From assembly GCA_020851855.1 (NCBI GenBank), contig JADZBY010000373.1, positions 1 through 6,231 on the forward strand: 6,231 bases of DNA, written 5' to 3'. Numbering within the stretch: position 1 is the first letter of the stretch; each line of letters begins with the position of its first letter. The translations under genes were made by a program, and so were the position numbers. Origin of the DNA: Anaerolineae bacterium (GTDB taxonomy: Bacteria; Chloroflexota; Anaerolineae; Aggregatilineales; UBA2796). This document shows positions 1 to 5,685 of the stretch, in pieces. Under the pieces are notes generated by a model that was given only the letters and a program-made list of their open reading frames with translations, was not told where the DNA came from and made no database searches.

Positions 1-8
1 ATGACCGC

Positions 9-114
9 CTAGAGTGCGTTCGCCGTCGTTGCCCGGCAACGAGATTCCCAGCGCCTGTCTAGGTAGAGTGGCTATCTACCGCGTCAGCGCTGGGAATTTT
101 CAGATACGCTCTAG
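9..114. repeat. CTAG-bounded, strongly folded element, possible MITE or insertion-sequence remnant
   Basis: The tetranucleotide CTAG occurs at 9-12 and again at 111-114. Between the two copies almost every base can pair. One hairpin is at 26-42, with 8-bp arms TCGTTGCC / GGCAACGA around a single C. A second, longer stem pairs ATTCCCAGCGC (44-54) with GCGCTGGGAAT (87-97), and it contains an inner stem GGTAGA (62-67) / TCTACC (75-80). The outer edges TAGAG (10-14) and CTCTA (109-113) also pair. No coding potential is apparent. The right end read inward (GAGCGTATCTGAAAA) resembles the terminal repeats I recall for IS5-family elements, which often duplicate CTAG-like targets. The left end matches it only weakly. 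The TAG stop of the neighbouring reductase is part of the right CTAG. A terminator or structured 3'-UTR role for that transcript is an alternative. Confidence 0.5.
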
Positions 115-794
115 CGCACGATCTTGACATTGAAGTTGGGCGATTGGGTGAAGCCCCACAGTCGCAGCCAGAGCGGCAGGTACATCTCCACGCCGCGCGC
201 CGTCGTGATGTCGCCCAGGTCGATCACTTCCCGCCAGCCGAACCAGTCCTTCAGGATGGCCGTCGCCTGCGCTTTCGCCGCTGCATCGTTCCCGCTGACG
301 AAGATGTGATGGTCGCCATCGGCAAGCTGGCGCGGATTGACCATGAGCGACGCCGTGACCGTGTTGAGCGTCTTCACTACCCGGACGTCCGGAAATGCCC
401 GCTGAATCTGCTCGCCGAGCGAGTCGGTGTTGCACACGGTGAGGCTGGGCGGCATCCCTTTCGAAAAATCGAGCGGATTCGAGATGTCGATGAGGATTTT
501 GCCGTTCAGGTTGCCTGCCCCGGCCATCTCCAGGGCGGGCAGCGTGCCCGCGCCGTTTGTCGCGTTGAAAATGATCTCGCCGGACGCCGCCGCCTCGGCA
601 TAGGTGGCCAGTTTCACGTCCGGGTGCTGGCGTTGCCAGTCGGCAAACGCGGGGTTCCAGGCGTCGGGCGATCCGGCGCGCGCCAATGTGGCGGCCACAT
701 CGCGTGTGCCAACGGCGACGCGGTGGCCAAGCGCCGCCAGTTTCGCGGCAATCGTCTGCCCGACCATGCCTGTGCCAAACACTGCGGTATTCAT
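111..794 (-). CDS. NADP-binding reductase of the F420:NADP oxidoreductase-like family
   Basis: A 227-residue Rossmann-fold protein. It opens with a beta strand and the dinucleotide-binding loop GTGMVG (residues 7-12). The second strand ends in VGTRD (28-32), where Thr30/Arg31 fit binding of the NADPH 2'-phosphate. The segments NATNG (77-81), IDISNPLD (102-109) and KTLNTVTA (141-148) are typical of the small NADPH-dependent F420-reductase / NAD(P)-binding family (F420_oxidored, PF03807 type). The length is normal for that family, and a cytosolic hydride-transfer role is likely. The substrate cannot be read from the sequence, and many homologues do not use F420. The ATG at 794 is chosen over in-frame upstream starts because the Rossmann fold begins there and AAGGGAGAG lies 6 bases upstream. 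The gene follows the SDR gene after only 28 bases, so the two are probably co-transcribed. The stop codon lies inside the CTAG boundary of the element at 9-114. Confidence 0.87.
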   Translation of the reverse strand: MNTAVFGTGMVGQTIAAKLAALGHRVAVGTRDVAATLARAGSPDAWNPAFADWQRQHPDVKLATYAEAAASGEIIFNATNGAGTLPALEMAGAGNLNGKILIDISNPLDFSKGMPPSLTVCNTDSLGEQIQRAFPDVRVVKTLNTVTASLMVNPRQLADGDHHIFVSGNDAAAKAQATAILKDWFGWREVIDLGDITTARGVEMYLPLWLRLWGFTQSPNFNVKIVR

Positions 795-822
795 GCGCTT
801 CTCTCCCTTGTGGTGTGCTCGC

Positions 823-1677
823 TCAGACCGTGTGAGACATTCCTGTAAGCTGCGCGCTGGCCTGCCATAGCCGCTCTTGGGCCGCCTCATCGTAGGCCTG
901 GCGCGGCGACGTGAGTTCCTGCCGCTCCCCGAAATACTTTCCGCTCACGCCATCCAGCGCCGGCGACGTGGCGACGTACAGCACCCGCTCGGCAGCCTGC
1001 CGCGCATCGCGCATGAACGGGCGGAATAGCGTGTTCAACACGCGCATGGGCAGCGGCATGCCCTGGCTGCCGAAGTTCGACCGGAACACGCCCGGATGCA
1101 CGCAGTTCACCGTGACGGCCTGTCCCTGCAAGCGGCGCGCCAGCGCGTAGGTGAACAGCATGTTGCCGAGCTTCGTCTCGGTGTACGCCTGGAAGCCGCT
1201 ATAGGCGCGATTCGTGAACTGAAGATCATCGAGGTTGATGGCGGCGTTGGGGAACAGGCGCGTGGTCACGTTGACGATGCGCGCCGGAGCGCTCGCCTTC
1301 AGCGTGTCCAGCAACAGATTGGTGAGCAGGAAAGGCGCGAGGTGATTGAAAGCCAGCGAGTACTCGATGCCGTCTACACTCTCCGCCCGCTTCGTGAACA
1401 TCCCGCCGGCGCTGTTCACGAGCAGGTCGAGTCGCCCATATTTCGCCTGGAAGTCCCGCGCAAGCTGCCGCACGGCCTGCTGCGACGACAGGTCCGCCAG
1501 CATCAAGTCGACGGCGCGGTTGCTGCTCTGGGCGATGATGTCCTGCCGGGCCTGCTCGCCGCGCTCCCGGTTGCGGCAGACCATCACTACATTGAAGCCC
1601 TGTGTCGCCAGGCCAAGCGCCGTCGCTTTGCCCAGCCCCGAATTGGCGCCCGTCACCAGGGCAACCTTGTCTGCCAT
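823..1677 (-). CDS. Short-chain dehydrogenase/reductase, retinol-dehydrogenase-like
   Basis: A 284-residue SDR. It has the cofactor loop TGANSGLG (9-16), then CRNRERG (34-40), whose arginines favour NADP(H). ADLSS (61-65) fits the adenine-contacting Asp, NSAGG (88-92) replaces the usual NNAGG, and NHLAPFLLT (111-119) carries the structural Asn. The catalytic YTETK (Tyr165, Lys169) and HPG (194-196) follow. The order and spacing match the retinol dehydrogenase / WW-domain oxidoreductase-like branch. The position that normally reads NVSS reads NVTT (136-139), so the catalytic Ser is apparently Thr. The ATG at 1677 is preferred because MADKVALVTG is a standard SDR beginning and GGAAAGG lies 10 bases upstream. 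An in-frame ATG at 1740 would add 21 unrelated residues and has no ribosome site. It is the first gene of a minus-strand pair with the small reductase and is divergent from a TetR gene, so it is probably repressed by it. The substrate is unknown. Confidence 0.92.
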   Translation of the reverse strand: MADKVALVTGANSGLGKATALGLATQGFNVVMVCRNRERGEQARQDIIAQSSNRAVDLMLADLSSQQAVRQLARDFQAKYGRLDLLVNSAGGMFTKRAESVDGIEYSLAFNHLAPFLLTNLLLDTLKASAPARIVNVTTRLFPNAAINLDDLQFTNRAYSGFQAYTETKLGNMLFTYALARRLQGQAVTVNCVHPGVFRSNFGSQGMPLPMRVLNTLFRPFMRDARQAAERVLYVATSPALDGVSGKYFGERQELTSPRQAYDEAAQERLWQASAQLTGMSHTV

Positions 1678-1742
1678 ATGCACCACGCCTTTCCTCGCCG
1701 CGCACCACCGTTCCGGCCATTGCCGTATCGGCGCACTCATGG

Positions 1743-1768
1743 TACGATACAGACCTGTATGTATCGTA
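1743..1768. promoter_or_regulatory. Probable TetR operator 1 (26-bp palindrome)
   Basis: Perfect 9-bp arms TACGATACA (1743-1751) and TGTATCGTA (1760-1768) flank GACCTGTA. Counted from the centre at 1755/1756, 12-bp arms pair with one mismatch around CT. The inner part, TACAGACCTGTATGTAT (1748-1764), recurs downstream as operator 2. It lies 66 bases before the SDR start and is well placed to block the SDR promoter. The binding protein is inferred to be the adjacent TetR regulator. Confidence 0.72.
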
Positions 1769-1778
1769 TCGGAGAGTG

Positions 1779-1794
1779 TACAGACCTGTCTGTA
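1779..1794. promoter_or_regulatory. Probable TetR operator 2 (16-bp palindrome)
   Basis: Perfect 7-bp arms TACAGAC (1779-1785) and GTCTGTA (1788-1794) flank a central CT. Over 17 bases it matches the core of operator 1 at 16 positions, in the same orientation, with centres 31 bp apart (about three helical turns). It ends 7 bases before the TetR ribosome-binding site (AAGGGGA, 1802-1808), so repressor bound here would cover the start of its own transcript. This suggests autorepression. I cannot place clear -35/-10 boxes for either divergent gene. The best SDR-side guess is CAGACA / TACGAT on the minus strand with 18-bp spacing, which would lie within the operators. Confidence 0.72.
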
Positions 1795-1815
1795 TTCTGT
1801 CAAGGGGACGCTTGC

Positions 1816-2391
1816 ATGAGCACCGCAAAACCCTCTGCCCGGCAGCAAATCCTGGATACGGCGGCGCGCCTGTTCTTCCAGAACGGCTACCGCGCCATCG
1901 GCATCGATACCATTGTTGCCGAATCGGGCGTGGCGAAAATGACCCTGTACCGCCATTTTCCATCCAAAGACGCGCTGATCGCCGCCTACCTGGAGGCGAT
2001 GAACGCGCAGTTCTGGGCCTGGTTTGAGAGCGCGGTCGAGCCGCAGTCCGGCCAGCCCCGCGCCCAGTTGGTCGCCGTCTTTCGCGCCCTGCAAAAACTG
2101 GTGACGACGCCCGCCTGCTACGGCTGCCCGTTCCTGATGGCCGCCAGCGAGTTTCCCGAAGCGGGCCATCCGGGCCGCCAGATCGCCCTGGCCAACAAAG
2201 AGGCGGTGCGCGCCCGGCTGCGCGACCTGTGCGAGCAGGCCGGTGCGCCCGCTCCCGCCCAACTGGCCGATCAGCTTTACCTGCTCATGGATGGCGCGTT
2301 CGTGGCCGTGCGCCTGTTTGGCGTGGACAATCCGGCGGCGGATGTGGGCCTTCTCGCCGAGCAGATCATCGACTGTGGCCTACGGCGCTGA
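1816..2391 (+). CDS. TetR/AcrR-family transcriptional repressor
   Basis: A 191-residue regulator of normal TetR length. The N-terminal domain has the family layout: RQQILDTAARLFFQNGYRAIGID (9-31), then the helix-turn-helix TIVAESGVAKMTLYRHFPSK (32-51) ending in the typical LYRHF recognition segment. The C-terminal ligand and dimer domain contains CYGCPFLMAASEFPE (101-115), which resembles the GCPFxNAAAEF signature I recall in many TetR proteins of unknown ligand. Cys101 and Cys104 form a CxxC pair. The start at 1816 has AAGGGGA 7 bases upstream. The gene diverges from the SDR/reductase operon, and two palindromes fill the shared promoter region, so it most likely represses both itself and the operon until an inducer binds. 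The inducer is unknown. A reactive or electrophilic compound handled by the two oxidoreductases would be a reasonable guess. Confidence 0.93.
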   Translation: MSTAKPSARQQILDTAARLFFQNGYRAIGIDTIVAESGVAKMTLYRHFPSKDALIAAYLEAMNAQFWAWFESAVEPQSGQPRAQLVAVFRALQKLVTTPACYGCPFLMAASEFPEAGHPGRQIALANKEAVRARLRDLCEQAGAPAPAQLADQLYLLMDGAFVAVRLFGVDNPAADVGLLAEQIIDCGLRR

Positions 2392-2501
2392 CGCGCCGGT
2401 CCGCCACCCTCGCGCTGGCATTCTGTCCCGATCCGCATTAGACTCTTGCGCCAGGGCTACTGGCTCGCCGGAGCCGAAGGACTGCACCACGGAGGGGACA
2501 C
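2392..2501 (+). other. 110-base gap upstream of the Fe-ADH-like gene
   Basis: There is no gene here. A small hairpin GGCTC-GCCG-GAGCC (2462-2475) lies ahead of a strong ribosome-binding site GGAGGGG (2491-2497), which is 4 bases before the ATG at 2502. TAGACT (2439-2444) is a weak -10 candidate with no convincing -35. I cannot tell whether the downstream gene has its own promoter or is read through from the TetR gene. Confidence 0.35.
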
Positions 2502-3515
2502 ATGACCGTCTGGCCGCTGCCTCGAATCACATTTCGCGCCCTCAGCAGTGTCGCCGAGGCGCGCCCCGCAGCGCTGATCACGCAGCCTGAATCCTGGGCG
2601 TCCGTCAGTGCGGCCATGCCTCTGCCCATCGTCATCCAGGCCGAACCGGAGACGGCGAGCCGCGATTTGTTCGAGCATCTGGCCGAGAACCTTCCCTCGC
2701 CCGTCGAGGTCATTTACGCGGTGGGCGAAGGCGCGCCCTTTGAAGCCGGGCGGTTTATCGCCTCACGAACGCACAAACCGCTGGTCATCGTGCCCACCAT
2801 CCTGAGCACGAACCGCGCCTTTGTCCCGGATTGCGCCATTGTCGAAAACGGCGCGCTGACGCACCTTGAAGCCGGACCGGCAACCGAGCTGATCATCGAC
2901 CTGGACGTGCTCAAGAACGCGCCTGCACACCGCCGGGCGGGCGCGCTGGCCGACGTGATCGCCGTGATCACCGCCCTGATGGACTGGGAACACGCCGAGC
3001 AGCACGGCAAAACGACGCCCACGACGCGCTACCTGCCCTGGGCGGCGGGCGCGGCGGCGGCGTACGCCGGGCAGGCGCTCAAGATCGCCGGGCCGCTCGG
3101 TCAGGGCGATCCCGACGCGCTGCGCACCCTGGTGGACCTGATCGCGCTGCTCGTCGGCCTCGATAACCAGCTTGGCCACCGTCGCGCCTCACGCGGCGTC
3201 GAGCGCCTGTTTGCCGAGTCGGCGGCGCAGCTGCCAAGCACGGCGGGCACGACGCCCGCAGAGCGCCTGGGGCCGGGCATTTTGCTCGCGGCGGCGCTGT
3301 ACAAGAAGAACAGCGCCGCGCTGCGCACCGCCGTCGAGATGGCGGGCATCCGGCTCAACCAGATGCGCCCGGAAGACGTGCGCGCGGTGTTCATGTCGCT
3401 GCCGGATTATGCGCGCAAGGTCGGCGCGACGGGCGGCATCCTGGACGAGACGACGAATTTCTCGGAAGACCTGGTGCAGGCCCTTTCGCGCAGCACACTG
3501 GTGACGGGCGGCTAA
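2502..3515 (+). CDS. Iron-alcohol-dehydrogenase / glycerol-1-phosphate-dehydrogenase-like protein, probably metal-site degenerate
   Basis: A 337-residue protein with the layout of the dehydroquinate-synthase-like superfamily, closest in my judgement to the G1PDH-like (Fe-ADH_2) branch. The Rossmann half contains VIYAVGEGAPFEAGRFIA (70-87), which corresponds to the usual GGGSxxDxAK loop, and LVIVPTILSTNRAFVP (94-109), which matches the family VPTxxS segment. RAGALADVIAVITALMDW (145-162) matches the helix that supplies the first metal ligand, here Asp151. The two helices that normally supply metal-binding His appear as SRGVERLFAES (230-240) and PAERLGPGILLAAALY (252-267), with Arg235 and Pro252 where I expect His. 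The GGG loop is also altered to GEG. The fold looks intact, but dehydrogenase activity with a bound metal is doubtful. The ATG at 2502 follows GGAGGGG. The role is unknown. A noncatalytic protein, or a reaction that needs no metal, is possible. Confidence 0.75.
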   Translation: MTVWPLPRITFRALSSVAEARPAALITQPESWASVSAAMPLPIVIQAEPETASRDLFEHLAENLPSPVEVIYAVGEGAPFEAGRFIASRTHKPLVIVPTILSTNRAFVPDCAIVENGALTHLEAGPATELIIDLDVLKNAPAHRRAGALADVIAVITALMDWEHAEQHGKTTPTTRYLPWAAGAAAAYAGQALKIAGPLGQGDPDALRTLVDLIALLVGLDNQLGHRRASRGVERLFAESAAQLPSTAGTTPAERLGPGILLAAALYKKNSAALRTAVEMAGIRLNQMRPEDVRAVFMSLPDYARKVGATGGILDETTNFSEDLVQALSRSTLVTGG

Positions 3516-3524
3516 TTGCACCGG

Positions 3525-3630
3525 TCCTCACGCCCCCACCTCTCTCGCCACGAGGGAGAGAGGGGAGAAATACACGCCTTTGCGGTGCAGCTTCACCCCT
3601 TGCCTTCAGGGACAGGGGTTGGGGTGACGG
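3525..3630. repeat. Intergenic inverted-repeat element, CCTCAC/CCTCTC family (copy A)
   Basis: Two hairpins lie side by side. CCTCTCTC (3539-3546) pairs with GAGAGAGG (3556-3563), and TCACCCC (3593-3599) pairs with GGGGTGA (3621-3627). The left edge CCTCACGCCCCCACC and the right edge GGGGTTGGGGTGACGG are also roughly complementary. The sequence style and part order resemble the larger element at 5701-5839. It follows the Fe-ADH-like stop by about 10 bases and may end its transcript, but no T-tract follows, so a classical terminator is not supported. Confidence 0.55.
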
Positions 3631-3640
3631 TCTGAACCCG

Positions 3641-3649
3641 TGTTACAAT
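3641..3649 (+). promoter_or_regulatory. Extended -10 promoter for the HEAT-repeat gene
   Basis: TGTTACAAT is a TGn-extended -10 box whose hexamer TACAAT matches 5 of 6 consensus bases. No good -35 is present (TTGGGG at 3619-3624 is weak), which is tolerable for an extended -10. Transcription would start near 3656, leaving a leader of about 110 bases. A weaker alternative is TTGCAG (3649-3654) with CATAAA (3672-3677). The rest of the leader (3650-3751) shows nothing I recognise. Confidence 0.45.
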
Positions 3650-3768
3650 TGCAGTCAATAGAGCGCGTAGACATAAAAGCTGGCCGAGCGCACACGCAGC
3701 CGCCCAAAGCCGCCGGTAGACGCTGAACGGCGCACTGCGGACCGCGTCGCCAGAAGGGAATACTAGCC

Positions 3769-4863
3769 TTGCGTCCGCTCGTCCCGAATATCTGGCAGCT
3801 CCAATCACGGGGCGACGTTGAGGGCCTGATCGAAGCGCTGCGCCACCCGGACGCAGGCACGCGCCGGGGTGCGGCGGCGGCGTTGCGAGCGCTGGGCGCA
3901 TGGCAGGCAGTGCCCGCCTTGCAGGAAGCGCTCGAGACGGAAGGCGACGGGCTGGTGCACGCCGCGCTGACGGCGGCCATCCAGTATCTTGACCATGATA
4001 TTCACGTAGAGGCGCTTATCAAGAACCGTGACGTGCGTGGGCTGGCCAAGATGCTGTCCAGCTCGCGGTTGGATGATGTGGCGACTGCCTGCCGCGCCCT
4101 CGGCTCCATCGGGGACCGTCAGGCCGTCGAGTCGCTGGTCATGGTCTTCCGCAACCCGATGCTGCCCGACCGCATCCGGTTGGCGGCGGCGGAAGCCCTG
4201 CTCAAGCTGGAGAGCGCGCCCGCCGTGGTGACGCTGCTGGGTGCGCTGCGCCGCGACGATTGGCAGGTGCGCCGCAACGCCGCCGCCGTGCTCGGCCAGT
4301 TGCGCGCCACGTGGGCCACCGAAGCCCTGATCCGCGCCCTGGGCGATCCCAACCCGACGGTGCGCCGGACCGTGCTCGCCGCACTGCGCCGGGTGGGCAC
4401 GTCGCAAGCCCTGGAAGCGGTGAACGAGTACGAGAGCAAACAGCGCGACCAGGAATCCGAGCTAAACGCGCCGGAGCCGCTCATCCCGCCCCAGGAATTG
4501 CAAATTCAGCTTCCGCCCATCACCATCCGCCTCGACCCATCGACAACCGGCTCGCCGCAGCCGAGCGTACAGTTCGCGCCGCCCGGCGAACCCGCCGCGC
4601 CTGCGCCGGAACCGACCGCGCCGCCCGCCGAGCCGCGCCCACGCACGGACCGTATCACCACGCCGCCTGCCGAGCCGCCGCCGGAACGCACGCGCCCGAT
4701 GGTCCGCCAGCTTGGCATTGCGCCGCAGTTGCCCGTCAGCGGCTCGTCGTCCGGATCGGGCGCGCCGTCGGGCGGTGGGCGCACGGCCATCCTGCCGCCG
4801 CTGCCCGACGACTTGCCGCCCGACGCGCGGGTGTCCCCGCCGCGCGATGGGAAGGACAAATAG
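3769..4863 (+). CDS. HEAT-repeat (PBS-lyase-type) protein with proline-rich C-terminal tail
   Basis: A 364-residue protein of two parts. Residues about 13-215 are about six HEAT-like helical pairs. Clear units are DVEGLIEALRHPDAGTRRGA (16-35), RLAAAEALLKLESAPAVVTL (137-156), DDWQVRRNAAAVLGQL (163-178) and NPTVRRTVLAALRRVG (195-210). The R/A-rich helix B and the D-x-x-x-R-x-x-A pattern are typical of PBS-lyase HEAT repeats, which usually act as protein-binding scaffolds. Residues about 227-364 are low-complexity, rich in Pro, Ala, Glu and Gly, with no membrane segment, so probably disordered. There is no signal peptide, which suggests a cytosolic protein. Translation appears to begin at a TTG, because the next in-frame Met is at residue 95, inside the repeats, and AGAAGGG (3752-3758) lies 10 bases upstream. 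It is transcribed alone from an extended -10 promoter and is convergent with the FHA gene. The partner is unknown. Confidence 0.85.
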   Translation: MRPLVPNIWQLQSRGDVEGLIEALRHPDAGTRRGAAAALRALGAWQAVPALQEALETEGDGLVHAALTAAIQYLDHDIHVEALIKNRDVRGLAKMLSSSRLDDVATACRALGSIGDRQAVESLVMVFRNPMLPDRIRLAAAEALLKLESAPAVVTLLGALRRDDWQVRRNAAAVLGQLRATWATEALIRALGDPNPTVRRTVLAALRRVGTSQALEAVNEYESKQRDQESELNAPEPLIPPQELQIQLPPITIRLDPSTTGSPQPSVQFAPPGEPAAPAPEPTAPPAEPRPRTDRITTPPAEPPPERTRPMVRQLGIAPQLPVSGSSSGSGAPSGGGRTAILPPLPDDLPPDARVSPPRDGKDK

Positions 4864-4913
4864 CCCTCACACCGGCTCCTGGCGCTCGACGCAAGGGTTT
4901 ATCTGTCGGACGC
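4864..4913. other. 50-base gap between convergent genes
   Basis: This stretch separates the stop codons of the HEAT gene (plus) and the FHA gene (minus). I see no convincing hairpin with a T-tract on either strand, so how the two converging transcripts end is not visible. Confidence 0.4.
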
Positions 4914-5576
4914 TCAATTCCAGACGTGGAAGGTCAGCGTGACCTCACCGACGGTGATCGTGTCGCCGTCGTGCAGCGGCGCGGACTTATTGGCCGCGAC
5001 GGGCGCGCCGTTCACCTGCAAACCAAGCTGGCTGTACAAGTCGCGGATGGTGAAGGCGTTGGCCGCGAAGGCGATCAGGGCGTGGGGCCGCGACACGGTC
5101 TGGTGCGGATCGAGATCGGTCAGGTCGGCGTCGAGCGCTTCGGGCGGGTAGCCGAGCCGGGCGTCGGCGCGGCCAATCAGGGCGCGCGTGCGGCGCAGGC
5201 GAAATACGGGCGATCCACCCGCCGCGACGAGCGCCGCCTGTACCGGCAGATCGTCGCCGCTGACATTTCCGCCCAGCCGGCTGAGCACGTTGGGCGTGAT
5301 GATCCGGCCAAAGGTCGTGGCTTTGGGATCGACGGCCACCAGTTGCAGGATATCGCCCTCTTCGATGCCCGCCTCGTATAGCCGGTCCTCACCGCGCAAC
5401 ACCTGCCGGTTGCGCAAAAGCTGGTAGCGCCGGTCATGCGCTTCCGGGGGCAATTCCAGCGCCGCGACAAGGCCCTGCACCGTCTCGCGCACCGTGCCTT
5501 CCAGGTCAAGCTGCATACGCGCCGATTCACGGGTATCCCCGCGCGCAAATTGCAGGGTGATCTGCACGGGAATCAT
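4914..5576 (-). CDS. Ubiquitin-like (EsaB/YukD-type) domain fused to an FHA domain
   Basis: A 220-residue, two-domain protein. Residues 1-82 read as a beta-grasp fold. A first strand (IPVQITLQFA) and a second strand are followed by the helix TVRETVQGLVAALELP, and then by YQLLRNRQVLRGEDRLYEAGIEEGDILQLV (51-80). The GxxLxxxxxLxEAGIxxGDxLxL pattern is typical of EsaB/YukD-like ubiquitin-like domains linked to type VII secretion in Firmicutes and Actinobacteria. Residues about 120-220 are an FHA domain, with Gly135-Arg136, the phosphothreonine-binding SRPH (162-165), Asn189-Gly190 and LHDGDTITVG (201-210). There is no C-terminal GG, so conjugation like ubiquitin is unlikely. The expected role is binding phospho-Thr partners of a Ser/Thr kinase in the cytosol. 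The ATG at 5576 has AAGGGGG 6 bases upstream. No WXG100 or FtsK/EssC-type gene is visible in the window. The domain calls are firm, the pathway is not. Confidence 0.88.
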   Translation of the reverse strand: MIPVQITLQFARGDTRESARMQLDLEGTVRETVQGLVAALELPPEAHDRRYQLLRNRQVLRGEDRLYEAGIEEGDILQLVAVDPKATTFGRIITPNVLSRLGGNVSGDDLPVQAALVAAGGSPVFRLRRTRALIGRADARLGYPPEALDADLTDLDPHQTVSRPHALIAFAANAFTIRDLYSQLGLQVNGAPVAANKSAPLHDGDTITVGEVTLTFHVWN

Positions 5577-5630
5577 GGAGCGCCCCCTTGCTGAACGCTG
5601 TGCTCAGTCCCAGCGTCGAGTACACTCACC

Positions 5631-5661
5631 AGTATAGCGGAGAATGACGGGAGCCTCACAA
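5631..5661 (-). promoter_or_regulatory. Candidate sigma-70-like promoter for the Ub-like/FHA gene
   Basis: On the minus strand, TATACT (5636-5631, 5 of 6 bases) is preceded by TTGTGA (5661-5656, 4 of 6) at 19-base spacing. The leader would be about 45-50 bases and contains a small inverted repeat, ACGCTG / CAGCGT (5595-5600 and 5611-5616 on plus). Confidence 0.4.
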
Positions 5662-5685
5662 GAAGAGGATGAGGTTGGCCGGGCC

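Noticed and set aside
1..120. tRNA gene or riboswitch suggested by the cloverleaf-like pairing
   Set aside because: The stem lengths and loops do not match a tRNA (no T-arm sequence or acceptor layout). The region lies downstream of the neighbouring gene, so a riboswitch for that gene is unlikely.
144..848. 234-codon open frame on the plus strand
   Set aside because: It is antisense to the reductase and the SDR end, which have clear family motifs. The product is Arg/Val/Gly-rich with no recognisable domain, as expected for a shadow frame in GC-rich DNA.
1678..1740. ATG at 1740 (minus) as an alternative SDR start, adding 21 residues
   Set aside because: There is no ribosome-binding site before it, and it nearly touches operator 1. 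The extra residues do not resemble an SDR N-terminus, whereas MADKVALVTG at 1677 does.
3539..3567. Classical rho-independent terminator after the Fe-ADH-like gene
   Set aside because: The hairpin is real, but GGAGAAATACA rather than a T-run follows on the plus strand, so I list it only as part of a repeat element.
4260..5381. 373-codon open frame on the plus strand
   Set aside because: It overlaps the HEAT gene in another frame and the FHA gene antisense. Its composition is dominated by Arg, Ala, Gly and Pro with no domain, while both overlapped genes have firm motifs.
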